From Panonychus citri (taxonomy: Eukaryota; Arthropoda; Arachnida; Trombidiformes; Tetranychidae): 64,000 nt of DNA. The DNA lies in contig NW_026515433.1 in the NCBI RefSeq assembly GCF_014898815.1, forward strand, positions 2,440,501 to 2,504,500, given 5' to 3'. A program made the position numbers and the translations under genes. The stretch's first letter is position 1, and every line of letters begins with the position of its first letter. A model generated the notes under the pieces. It saw only the letters and a list, made by a program, of their open reading frames with translations, was not told where the DNA came from and made no database searches. This document shows, piece after piece, positions 23,422-36,000 of the stretch.

Positions 23422-24368
23422 GATGAATTGGAAAGGTGAGAATAAAGCAATTGATGGGAACTGAAATGTTGTTGATCGGATTAAGATGAAGATAAAGAAA
23501 GATACGTTTTATGTAAACAAAGAGGAGAGAGAGAGAGAGAGATGAGTGTTTGTTCTTTTTAAAGATAATTAAAATAATTGCAAAGCTTTTGTATGAAAAG
23601 AACATAAATTAGTGAGAAGAATTGATACCAAAAGATGAAAGGCGAAAAGAAGAGCAATAAAAACCCAAGAATTGACGTTGCTGATGTAGAATAGTTTTTC
23701 TTTTTGCAACTTGTTGAATCGATTGATGGTGAAACTATTGTGTTGATGATTATTGTCAAGTCACAATGGTCTTTCCTTCATTTCTCAAGAATTAAAGAGA
23801 ACAAAAAAAATAAACAATCACTGGCAATAGAATTTAAACAAATGATGATGATTATCCATCTCAATAGAAAACTGGGTAACCAAATCTAATTATCAACGAT
23901 CATCTCTAATTGATCAAACCAACATCAACATCCACTCATCATAATCTTCTTATAAACATGATAGAGAATATAAAATAATAGAAAAAAGCACAAATGTTAA
24001 TTACGAAGGTAAACACAGAGAAAGATTTAAACACTGAAATGAAATTCTGATAAAACATAAACATAAAAGAGAAAAAGAGAAAAAGACAGCAAATTAGACA
24101 GAGAAGAAAAGAAAGAGTCAAGTGGTTGTCCCTTCGTTTGCGCGTTAATTTTGAAACTTCAATTTGCTAATTGTTTCATTTTGTTTTCTTTTTAATTATT
24201 TTGGTAATTGTTTCATCTTTTGACATAATTGTGACTTAATGGTTGTGATGTTTGTTCCCTGGCAACCTGTTGATTAAATTTATTCTCAAAGTCGATCAGC
24301 TCATTTTTCCAATTTTAGTTTTAATTTTTTTTATTATTTATCCAATGTGATAATTACATTGAATTTAT
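23422..24368. other. TEX2 5' flank
   Basis: Presumed promoter and leader. About 24066-24325 is duplicated at 25972-26222 with high similarity, including a TTCGTTTGCGCGTTAATTTT segment. No other gene is seen. Confidence 0.6.
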
Positions 24369-24964
24369 TTTAGTTCTTCAGCTGAATCGAGAAAAAAGTC
24401 TCTTGAAGCATCTTTAAGTCTCCAGTACCATTCTTCCTTTGATCGATGAGTTCGAGCGAAAAGAATAAGTTTTGTTGTTCGAGATGAATTAGAACCATTA
24501 GAACCACTTGATTCGGTGTAACTTTTGTTACCATCGATTTCCAAGACAATGGGATACTTTTTGACCCAAAGATACTTTTTCTTATTACGAATGCTATTTG
24601 GAAGCCAAAGATAAAGACGTTTCAAGTTTATTAGATCGTAGTGTCGTTGATAAGCGAAATTGGTGTAACTGTTTTCATTTAATTTACGAGGTTTGATATT
24701 TTTGGACTGAGGTTCGGAGACTCGAAGACACGTTCCTGTGAGACGGATGAAAACAAGTTGAGTTTTTCCGTGTTTTTTACTCGCTTTTTCATTTGTTTCA
24801 AGTTCTCGACTGGACACTAGTTCGTGGAACCATTCTTTGTGTATTACACTTTGACTATCGATTGAATCTTCTTTGGTTTGTTGTATTTCTGTGAGAGGTG
24901 TTGATGGAGGTGAAGAGGAAGGAGAGCAAGTGGTTGTAGAGATTGAATTGGAAGATAGAAGTGG
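24369..24964 (-). pseudogene. TEX2 exon 2 fragment (tandem duplicate)
   Basis: Near-identical copy of TEX2 exon 2 at 20678-21273, covering the PH-like region. It starts inside the exon and ends abruptly at both sides (at GAAGATAGAAGTGG on one end). It keeps an open frame down to an immediate stop after AEELK, but lacks the upstream membrane segments, splice junctions and the SMP domain, so it cannot make a TEX2 protein. Substitutions are few, suggesting a recent event or conversion. Confidence 0.88.
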
Positions 24965-24979
24965 AAAGAAAAAAATCTC

Positions 24980-25336
24980 TTAATGGTCGTTCATGTCTCT
25001 AGCTAGTCGATCAGCGAGTGACTTTATTCCAACGGTATCCATAGTAATCAGACAGAATAGGGAATGATAATGACACTTGACCTCGTCCATGGTCCAATCA
25101 TATCCCCTGACCTCATACGTACGAACAGCAGTCAATACAAAGATCCAATTCATGGGCGAAGATGATGGTCGAAAAATGATTAATAATAAAGTGTAGCTGG
25201 TGGTCATTAAAAGTAACAGGACCCATAGAGTTTTTATAAATTTCAACTAAATCTAAACATATTTGGTTGATGTTGTGGTTACTATGGTAAGGTAACTTTG
25301 ACCAGATTGAACGAATTTGTGAGAGAGAATCAGACA
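24980..25336 (-). CDS. Unrecognised short protein, probably frame-disrupted
   Basis: On the minus strand an ATG at 25336 opens MSDSLSQIRSIWSKLPYHSN and runs 75 codons to about 25112. An overlapping second frame, from about 25150 to 24980, continues with TYEVRGYDWTMDEVKCHYHS and ends LADRLARDMNDH. Codon use in both looks protein-like, and joining them near 25120 would give about 120 residues. No family was recognised. The segment sits between the TEX2 exon fragment and a copy of TEX2 intron 1, where the rest of TEX2 exon 2 would be expected, so it looks inserted. It could be a gene remnant or a small functional gene with a sequencing error. Confidence 0.35.
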
Positions 25337-25379
25337 TGATGAAACTTTTGTAAAAGTAAAGCAAAAGGAAATTGTTGAT

Positions 25380-25580
25380 GTTTAACAATCAAGTGAGTAG
25401 AGAAAACAACAAGAATTAACTGAAAGCGAATCAATTTTAAACCAGATAATCAAAATCTCAGTAAAAATGCTTCTTCTAAATAGAGATTAACTGAATCAGT
25501 CAAACTAATAAGTGAATTAACAACAAGATTAAAATTTTGACAGAAACTTGAAATTAATTGTTAAGGAAAATAAAATTTGT
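25380..25580 (-). repeat. Copy of TEX2 intron 1 sequence
   Basis: Resembles 22483-22725 (for example GATAATCAAAATCTCA, then CAACAAGATTAAAAT.TTGACAGA and TTGTCACAT) with more indels than the exon fragment. It is part of the decayed tandem duplicate. Confidence 0.7.
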
Positions 25581-25971
25581 CACATGGCACAAATATTGAC
25601 AAAGAATATAGATTCGTAAGACCCTTACGGTCGTCAATGTGACTGGACAACCTCGAGTGTTGCCCTCAGCGGTCACATTTTTATTCAACCGCTTTGGAAT
25701 ACAATCTTCTTAAAACTTCATTTGTCTAAAAATTCAGTCTTTCAAAAATTCAGTCTTCTAGAAATTCAGTTTTTTATCAATACGACGCAATAATAGCTCA
25801 GTTTTAAGGGTAACAAAGAAAAACAACTAAAGTAACTGTTGATCTATCATAATTTTGGTATCAACTTGATCCCTGTGATGAGATGAACAATAATAACACA
25901 AAATCCAATTTTAAATTCACAGGTAAAGTTAATTAAATTAAAATTCATCAGGAGCGAAAAAAGTCAACAAG

Positions 25972-26222
25972 AAGAAAAGAGAAAAAGACAGCAAATTAGA
26001 CAGAGAAGAAAAGAAAGAGTCAAATGGTTGTCCCTTCGTTTGCGCGTTAATTTTGAAACTTCAATTTGTTAATTGTTTCATTTTGTTTTCTTTTTAATTA
26101 TTTTGGTAATTGTTTCATCTTTTGACATTATGGTGACTTAATGGTTGTGATGTTTGTTCCCTGACAACCTGTTGATTGAATTTAATTCTCAAGGTTCATT
26201 TTTCTAATTTTGGTTTCATGTT
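25972..26222 (-). repeat. Copy of TEX2 5' flank
   Basis: Strong match to 24066-24325: AGACAGCAAATTAGACAGAG, GTTGTCCCTTCGTTTGCGCG and downstream. It marks the distal end of the tandem duplicate next to the pICln 3' end. The 25590-25970 gap between repeats holds a moderately GC-rich unexplained stretch (25618-25680). Confidence 0.8.
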
Positions 26223-26264
26223 TTTCTTCATTGTTGTTGTTTTTGTTTTGATGATTATAGAAAA

Positions 26265-26738
26265 TTACAATTGATTTTCAATTGATTCTTCATCTGGATT
26301 AAGTGTTTGACATACACAAAGAATATTATATAATAATTGTAACGATTGCCGATTTTCTGGGACTAATCTGATCTCTTCATAATCATCTGGTTCAAACTCT
26401 TCTTCATCTTCTCCTTCATCATTGTCTCCATCTCCTTCTTGGTTGATTGATTGGCCATTTTTTGGTTCCTTGAAGTTTTCCACCTGAACCATCATATAGA
26501 TACATGGATGGTCAAAGGTACTCTGGTCAGTGGAAATGGCATGACAGGTTATATCGAAATAGGTGAAATTAATTCCACTGGAATCTTCGGGATTAATCCA
26601 AGTTAAGGTTTGTTCGGATATGTATAGATTTCCTTTACCAAGGAATGTGTTTCCATTATAGAGACTGACAGCATTTTCTAAATGTCGAATTGAATCAGGA
26701 TCCGGAGTAATTATATTCGGTTGCAACGTGATAATCAT
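26265..26738 (-). CDS. CLNS1A: pICln (methylosome subunit), short C-terminus
   Basis: Single open frame of 157 residues starting at the ATG at 26738. It matches the pICln PH-like fold: LGKGNLYISEQTLTWINPED, then a segment like ISLHALSRD (CHAISTDQSTF), CIYMMVQ, an acidic loop (about 100-120) and EIRLVPENRQSLQLLYNILC. pICln chaperones Sm proteins in the PRMT5 methylosome before snRNP assembly. Human pICln has about 237 residues; this one stops shortly after the PH-like domain (CQTLNPDEESIENQL). A GTAATT donor-like site overlaps the stop (26268-26263 on the minus strand), so a further exon is possible, but the downstream DNA is TEX2-duplicate sequence and shows no pICln tail. Confidence 0.88.
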   Translation of the reverse strand: MIITLQPNIITPDPDSIRHLENAVSLYNGNTFLGKGNLYISEQTLTWINPEDSSGINFTYFDITCHAISTDQSTFDHPCIYMMVQVENFKEPKNGQSINQEGDGDNDEGEDEEEFEPDDYEEIRLVPENRQSLQLLYNILCVCQTLNPDEESIENQL

Positions 26739-29700
26739 CCTGAAATCACCTCAAGAGTACCAGAAGTTGGAGACAGAAAGAGAGAGAGAAAAAAAAATTC
26801 AATGTGGGAAAAGAAAAGTTAACACAAAGAATATAAGAGAATCTGGAAAACAACAATCACCACCGAGGAGAATCAACCAAGCGAACAGGTTACATAACTT
26901 GGAATTTAAAGACAATCATGTTCACAATTAGAATTAGAAAAATTTCAAGCTAATCAAATATTCTAAGGTAAGAAAAATTTAAATCAGAAAAATATCTTAA
27001 TTACATGAGAGAGAAAAAGTTACTCATTTAATTTTTCTTTCTATGGTAAAGTGTTGATGTTGCGCAGAGAGAAACATGTTGATTAATTGGAGAAAATTTT
27101 CAAAAATCTAATCTAATCTTTTCTTTTGATAGTTAATTATTATCAATGAGATGACCATCAAACCACCAACAATTAAACAACCATGGAATCTGGATCATCG
27201 GTAATCAATCAATTAACAGGATGAAAGACAATCATCTAAGTGTAGAATTGATAAAAAGGCAAAAGATCAAATATCTCATATTGGAAATGGATCATTTCTG
27301 GAACGAAACACAATCAGTTTAATGGTCAATCCTTGAAGGTCAATTAAGCGAAAATTAACTAATTGCTACTTGAAGTGAATCAATTTTAGACCTTCCTTGC
27401 AATCTGATAGCAACATTGATTGACCAAATGGACAAATCATCAACAATAACAATCAACTGGTTGTTATTGTTTCTTTATGTCAAAGTTTATCAGAATATTT
27501 AAATTTTTAAACAATTAACTGGTTAATTTGTATCGTAAGTTAATTTTAGATACACTTTAACATGAAATTAACATGTCCCAACGATAAATTAACAGTTAAT
27601 CATGAACAAGAAACTTATTAATTACATTATGTACAATCAAAAGTAACTCATTCCCAGATAATATAATCGCAACATGTTATCATGAATATTAATCATCAGT
27701 AAGTAAGTGTAACAATTAAAAGTGACCCTCACAAGATTATTGAATCTTAATCTAAATTAACAACTAAATTAAATTGTTGATGACCTTTTAATGGACCAAT
27801 CGACAAAATAAATTGTTGTGATTTGTTTGTTTTTTTTTTCATCAGACAAAACAAACACTAAGAAAAAAAAGTTTTCACCCAAATTTTGATGTAACTAAAA
27901 ATCAACCAAAAAAAGGAGATCATCATCTTGATCAGTTAATCCGTGATTAAACTTGATTAAAATTAAAGTTAATCATCACAAATCAAATGCTTATGTATTT
28001 CTGTATCACTTTACTCACGGAAGTTAACATTTTAATCTGAAAAATTTGATAAATTACAATTTAGTGGATAAGATAATCAATCAGCGACAATGACCACAGA
28101 GTAACAAGTAACAATTAAACATGATTCTCACTGATTGACATCTAAATCATTTAAATTAACGGAATTAACGAAAAGTTAATCTGGTTAGATTAAAGGAGTT
28201 ACCATGATAACGAAAAAGATTTATGTTTTTACGGATTTTCTGAGTTCAGACAATTAATTAAATTGTTGAGAATCAATTTCTATTTTTTTTTCTTCTCATT
28301 TTCTTCAAATAATTAAGACAGTTGATCACAATTAAAGAAGACAATCAATAAATTGCCAAGTCACATGGGAACTATTTAAGTTTAATTGAAATACAATCAG
28401 CCAATTAATTGTCACTATCAACTTTTAGTACTATTAACTAATTACATATTAATCAAGAAATGTAATAAAATAGTGATGATGTTAATCAATTTAAACTAAA
28501 TCAACCTTCAAAATCACAATTAATAAGGTCACTTGTAAATTGTTGTATACCAATTAATGGATAGGGTTAATCATGAAAAAAGGTTGTAGTTGATTAATTG
28601 TCAAGTTTTCAGCTCAATGATTTAAGTGTGTTATTTTTGGTGACCTCAAATGATAATCAAATTATCAAATTGTTGTAAGTTAATTTGATTATTACGTCAA
28701 TTAAAATAACTAAATGAAATTAAGATGATGATTCAAAGTGAAGGTAACAATTGAAACTTTCATTAGATCCTGTTACACTGAATTGATTTCTTGTTGATTG
28801 TAATTTTGGTACAAATTAATTTGATTGATTGTGATGATCAGATGATGATGAACATCATCACAATTAACAAAATGACAGAAAAAAATTAAGGTCATTTACG
28901 TCAATCAATTAATTGCACCTTAATCAATAGGAATACAATAAAACCGAAATCAAATTAACCATTGACATATTATTTTAAACCCTAAGGCAGTTAATTTATT
29001 TGATTATCTTAATATAATCAGTTAATTGTCGATAATTTTCTTGATAATTAATCATTAAACACACCTTTCTTTTAACTATTGTATCATTGTCACAATTAAA
29101 GAAATTAATTAAGATACAATAATTTAATCATCATTATTGATTGTCTATGATAATTGTTAACAATTAGATGCAAATTAAAATGGTTAAATTGAGTTACTCT
29201 GTTCACAATTAAACTGATTAGTTAGCTGATTACAGTTGTTAATCACAAATAATAAATATGATTAACTAAATGATTAACTTAATTTTCCTTGACCAAAATC
29301 AATATAATATGTAAATTTATTTCTCAATCTCAATCAATCAATTTGATCATTATCAGAATAGTTAATCATCCTAATCACAATTAAACAAGTTCTTAAGTGA
29401 TTAAATTTAATTCTGATGATAAATTTCAACGAAATTGGTGAAAATAATTAATTGATTAACCATCGACTGGTCAACTAACTTTTTAGGTAAATTTCTGGTT
29501 TACGGTATTTCTTGTTTCTGGTTTGCATCATCATCACGTTTATCATCCTCATCCTAATCATCCTCATCTTATTATCATCTTTATCTTCATCCCCTCCCTA
29601 AACATCTTCCTCATCATCCCTCTAAGAATCCAAGCCGGATGAAGCCCTTCTAACGGTTCTTTCTCTTTCTTTTTCTCTTTCTTTGCAAGATAAGAGGACT

Positions 29701-30037
29701 TACCTTTTATCATCTTCTTCATCATCATTATCATCATCTTAGAACTCAAGTTCAAGTTACCTGAACATCTTTGCCCCCTCTCATCATCATCATCTCTCTC
29801 TCTCTCTCACTTTGCCCTCTCTCTCATCTTTTTGGTTCCTTTTTCATGTTATATTAGTCAACAAACTGTTCACCTGAATCACTAACTATTATCATCATCT
29901 TTCTGATTCATTTCAATTTTGATTCTGTAACAATCAAGGTGATTATTGATCATCACTGATTAGTAAATTGTTTAACTGTGATCACTTTAATTCATCCTAA
30001 ACTTTAATCAATTTTCATTGTCAACCAATTCATAAAA
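26739..30037. other. Intergenic, AT-rich
   Basis: 3.3 kb with no convincing exon on either strand. Dense in CAATTA/TTAATTG words. 29520-29830 is CAT/CTT-rich and gives an artefactual open frame on the minus strand. Confidence 0.6.
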
Positions 30038-33000
30038 ATGTATTTCAATATACACAAGGTATGTTCATATATCGAAAGTTTTTTCCTTTACAGTTAACTA
30101 ATTGTTGTTGTGATTTAGTTATTATCATTGTTAATTGTGATTATTATTTGATCATCATTAATTATTTCATTTAGATTGATTAATATCCTTTGTTAATTTT
30201 TGTTTCGTGCCAATTTATTAACTCAAATTATTGTTTTTTTAATTTCAACAAATTTCATTGATTTGATTTGTGAAATTAACTTGATCTTAGTTTTGATTAA
30301 CCAACTTATTTTTAGTCAAACAATTTACTAATTGTACCATTTTCTGTCTTAGTTATCTGTCAGAATTAATAGTCTCGGAAGTGTAAGATTTAATTGTGAA
30401 CATTAAATTTATTAACCGTGAATTGTAATGATTAAAGTGATCAACCGATCAAAGTTAAATTATGTTGATACGTTGTAACAGTAAACATTGTATTGTCTTT
30501 TTTACAGACAATTTAGTAAATTGTTCATGTGCTAACCTACAAAACAATCAACTAATCAACTTGTTTCCATCTTAATTACAGATTTTTGTTCTATTAATTT
30601 TTCTGATTCCATTGAGTTCGGCTCAATATGAGGAAGAATATTTTCCAGCCACAAAATGGTACATGAGAGCACCAAGGTCGATAAGTGGACTTTTCCGTCG
30701 TTTCTTAGGCCGTCGTAAGAACACAATTAGAACGGTAAGTTGGAACAATTAGTTGATCATTTCAATTTTCGAAAGACACAAATTTAAATTGTCCAACTCT
30801 CTAAACACTTTTACCAAGGAAAAGAAAAACATTCAATCAAATGCTACAAAATGGACATTTAAATGATGTGCTAATTGTAATTTCCAAGTGAAAATGTATG
30901 TCACCTAATTTGGAAATGATTAAGATGATGATTAACTTGATGATGATGCTTTTTTTAGAGCCGGAAGTTAGTTAGTTAACAATTTAGACTTGACCTTAAC
31001 TAGTTAATTGCCAGTTTTTATACAAAATTGTTGATATATTGTATATTAGGTCAACAATTAGATTTCTAAAAATAATCAACACTAATTGTTACCTTTTTTC
31101 ACTCTTCTTTTAATTCTTGGTGACAATTTTTGTCTATTTCCAACTAATCAACTACAATTAACTTGCCAAATTAATTGTGTCTTGTATTTTCCTATTCCTC
31201 TTGATTGTCACTCAATCAACACTTTAATCATAATGATACGTTGATGATTATAATCAACAAAGTTAATCAACTCATGTGAGTCAAATGTGGATTAACAAAT
31301 AACTGTTAATATTTGTCAAATTAACTGAATCAACTACAACATTTAGTTTAGGAAAAAATCAAAGGAAACAATTATTATTTATTTAAACACTTACACAATC
31401 AAAACTAATCATTAACCAACAATCAGGTTCATTAATCATTTGACAATTTATTTCCTATCAAAATATAACCTGGCAAGAAATGGATTAAGACAATATTATC
31501 ATCATCATTATCATTATCATGAAAAAATAGTAACAATCATGATTCTTAATTGTTGTTGAAATTAATTTTTCACAACAATTTCTCATTGAAATAATTGTTA
31601 ACTCATTCATCGTATTTGCAATGATAACTTGTCAACCATTGATTGACAATCTCCTATTTAACTAATGACAATTTAATGACCATTAAACCACAAACTATTA
31701 CATGAACAGTTTGATAATGTTGATGGTGATTAACTAATCATGATATTAATCATAATAGTAATAGTTGAACAAGAAAGTTTGTCTGAGACCGTGAACTTGA
31801 ATGGATTGAGTATTTTTCACCCAAAAAAAAATCATCAATTGCCCTGGAATGTTGTAAATATGATGAGGAAGATGAAAAATTATCTTCATCATGATGATAA
31901 TCATGTTATCATTAAGAATCCATTGATTATTTAGGATAAATTAAATTCTGACAAAAATAAATGTTTGTATATTTTTCAATTTTGACAGTTGACTCGGTGT
32001 GAGTCTTAACTGGTTACAAGAATTAACTAGTTAGTTAGTTAATTTTGTATAATTTCCTCTTGATTAATATGCGTTCCACACTGACTAATCAACTTAAACT
32101 GTTAACCCTGACAAACAACAATCAATCAGGAAAAAAAAAACAACAAAATTCATGATTAGCAAAAAAAAAACTGATTAGATCTTGTGAGTTATTTGATTAT
32201 TAAGATTATCAACACTAATCTTTTCACCTTTTCTTTGCCCTTCCTCATCCCTATCTCTCTTTGATTAGTTAAAGATTGATTAACGTCGTTAAAAGTGATG
32301 ATTAACACACGCACTCACTTTAATTGTTGCGAACCACAAGTAAATAGTTGATTAAATTAATCTTCTAATTGCAAAATTCATATTAACCGCTAACTTAGTT
32401 GTTTCTTGTTCCTCTTCGGTTTCCATGGTTACCCTTCAAGTCGACCAATGAAAAGAGACTTTGATTTGCCTCCAAGAAAAACTAATCTAAATATTGACTT
32501 GATTTACTTGATTCTTTGAATTCTTTACCTTTAATTAACAACTTTTATTAATTATAAATCAACGTACTAACAATTTAGAGAAAAGGTCAAGTTACAAGAA
32601 CAATTAACAGCCTCCCACTCCCAAATAATTAGTTGCCCTCTTCTCTTATTGCTCAGTGAATCATTTTATTCATTTTTTCTTCTTCTCTCTTATCCTTCCT
32701 ATGTGATTAACTTACCATTTATCAACATCAAGGGTAATTATTAAAACTATTTATTTTCTTTTATTATCAGTTTATTACTTGTTTTGGTGTATAATTAACT
32801 GGCAATCAAGTTTGCCTTTGGTTATCCCAAGTTAAAATTATCAAATTATGTTGATTATTTTGATTACCATTATTATTAGATTATGATATTAATAATGGTT
32901 GGTGGTAGTTAGAGTAAGTTGATGTAATAATAATAATAATATTAGGAAGGGAGAGAGAGAGAGAGAGAGTAAAGGATTAAGTAGGTTTACATTTTAATAA

Positions 33001-36000
33001 AAAATCTTCTTAGGCCTGAAAAGATTTGATAATTGTAATCATTTAAATTGATTCAGAAACAAACATGACTTTTAAAGGTATCAAGAGATTTAACTGTAAA
33101 TTGAAATGAGAAACAACAATAAACTAAAGTAGATGGATGATTAGTTATCAGTTAGTCGTACGTGTATTTAAAAAAGTAACAATTACATTTTATTGTACTT
33201 GAAAAGAGATCATATCAATTTACTGATTATCGTGATTTGAATAAATTGAAATAGAAAAAAAAGAAATAGTTTTATCTTGATTACAATTTAATTATAATAA
33301 TCGTTGATAGTTTTCTAGTTCATGTTGAACATGCAAAAAATAAACTTCTTGTATCTTAAATGATTTAATTTTAAACCAAATGAATTGATAATTCTGATCG
33401 TTTATTATTGAATTAAATTAGGAAAACAAAACAATGATTAATAACATCATCAATATAATGATTGAGTAAATTGTCACGAAAAAATTGACAACATGCTAAA
33501 TAGTAAAGTTTAATTGTATTTCATGATTTCCAATGCAATACAATGAAAGAGATGAATCCTGATGTGATATTAGTAATAGAAATCAAATGTTTAGATTAAA
33601 AATCTAATTGAGTTAAATGTGAATCACGAAATCGACCCAGATTAACAATTATAATCATAAATAGTTGAAAATAAGAGAAATGATAAAACTACAATTAGGA
33701 TTAGTAAACCAATTGAATTGATTATCTATTAAGATGAAAATGTTATCACAAATTTGTACCAATGAGCTAAATGAATTTACTATTGAGATGATGAAATGTT
33801 GATAAAAAGGGTGAGAGGAAGTAGAAAACCCGATTCTTAATCATCTTTATCAAAATATCATGTTTGTTGATTAACGGAATTAACATTAATCTTGGCAATC
33901 AAAGTAAACACGAATTGAGTGAATCACGATGAAAACAACATCAACATGCCAAGGATAAGGTTAATCTCTAGTTAGTGTTATCTTCATCATCATCATCATT
34001 ATTACCTTGGCACTTTAAGGTATGAAGATAATGATGATGAGCTTTTGGTATGATTCGGTGGTTCGATATGCACCAACGATCAAAACCGAAGATCAATTTT
34101 TCCAACTAAACCCAAAGTGAATTCAGGTTGAATTTATTGTTTAGTTAATTTAACCATGAGAATGATTTTGATGAGGATCATGAGAAGGATGAAGATTATC
34201 ATGGTGATGAAGATAAAGGCAAGGAAAGTTCACTTGGTTAACTATTAACCATAACAACGCCTACAGAATTAAAAGTGATCAATGAGATGATGCTCAAGAG
34301 TAAAGTGAGAGAGAGGAAGATGATGACCAAAAAAAAAGATGAGGATGGTAATGAAAACGAGCAAACTTTGAACTTGTTGATGGTCATTCAAGATTAGTGT
34401 TACTGTTGGTGTAAATTAATGTCTATTGATATAATAAAAAAGAAGATGAAAAGAGATGATGATTATCTTGATTCGCCACCGGGTTAGCCTTAATTACCGT
34501 TAAATCCGGTTATTTGGTACTCTTTCAATTTAAGAACCTGAAAGCATCATCACCAGCATCGTGTTTTTTTTTTCATCATCTCACCTCATCCTTAACTGTC
34601 CGCATCATTTTCACCATCATTTAACCACATTCATCTTGATCAATTGATAAATCTGATTGATATTAACACGAAATTGGCACAAATTGTTTTTCCTGATTGA
34701 AAACATGGTAACTGTTTCAATAGTAATACATTTATGACTGTAAATGTATCAATGATTAAGATGATTGTGAATGAAGATGATTAGTATCATCTATTCATCA
34801 TCATGATACAATTGAATTTAATCTGATGAAAAAAAAACTGTTTATCCTTTTCCACTATTCAACTATTTCATTTAATTGGAAACTTTTAAAACGATCTGCA
34901 ATTAACTTGATTGCTTTTAATTCAAATCTTAATCACTATTACCTCAAGATTATCATCAGATATTGGAAAATATTTGAATGTGATAAATTTCATTGAATTT
35001 TGATTGATTTGTTTTATTGTATTAGTACAAAGGGTTAGACGATTTAAATTGGATAATTTTAATTCCGTTTGGTTAATGATTATTTTTTCTTCCTCTTTTG
35101 ATTATCTTAGGGTTTCCAAGGAACTGCCATTGCCAATGGTCCTTATGCCAGTCAACCATCATCATATTATTCATCATTCTTGTCTAATCCCTTCTCATCT
35201 GGATCTGGACCTTCAGGAGTTTATCCTGGATCATCAGGTTCAGGATCATCTCCAGTCGCTTCTGCCTCGTCTCCTGGTTTCAGCTCAAACTTTTATTCAC
35301 CTCAATTGAGTAGTTTCACCAATGTAGTCGGTGGATCGGGTCCAATTCCCTCGGCGGGAACCAATTATCCAACCTATTCACCTCCCTCTTCAGGCCCTGG
35401 TTCTGGTAATCCAGCTAATCTTGATTTCCATGCAGTTCTTGACCAATTTGTCCGATCAGCTGGTCTCTCACCAACCGGTGATCATGAACCTGCAGCATCA
35501 ACTATCCAATCGAAAGGAGATACTCCAGTTTTCAGTTTTAAGAAACTTTACTCTTTCCCCTTCTACTTATCAACTGACCAACAACCAGCTGATCAAGGAT
35601 TTAATCTTCAAATTCCTTACATGAGAAAACACATCCGACGAGCTCTTCATGAAGGTTCATTCATCAAGAATCCTAAATTCTTCGGGTAAGATTAACATGT
35701 TCACTAATCCGTTGTAACGCTCAAGTTATAATGATCTTCCCATTGACCCTTTTAGCCAAGAATGAAAATACAAACATGATTTATGTTTGACAATTTAATC
35801 CGAACAGTTAATTACATTTCTCATATCAAATTTTTGTTTCTCTGACAAACAATTTAAACCATCCCTTCAGTAACTTAAAATCCTTGTTAAAGTTAATTTT
35901 TTTTCTGTTGATTTATTTGATAACTTTGATTATCCGTTGCATCAAGTTTATCATTAACTGATCATTTTTACAATCATACAATTAATTTTTACTACTACAA

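Noticed and set aside
29520..29830. Met/Lys-rich minus-strand frame
   Set aside because: Produced by CAT/CTT simple sequence.
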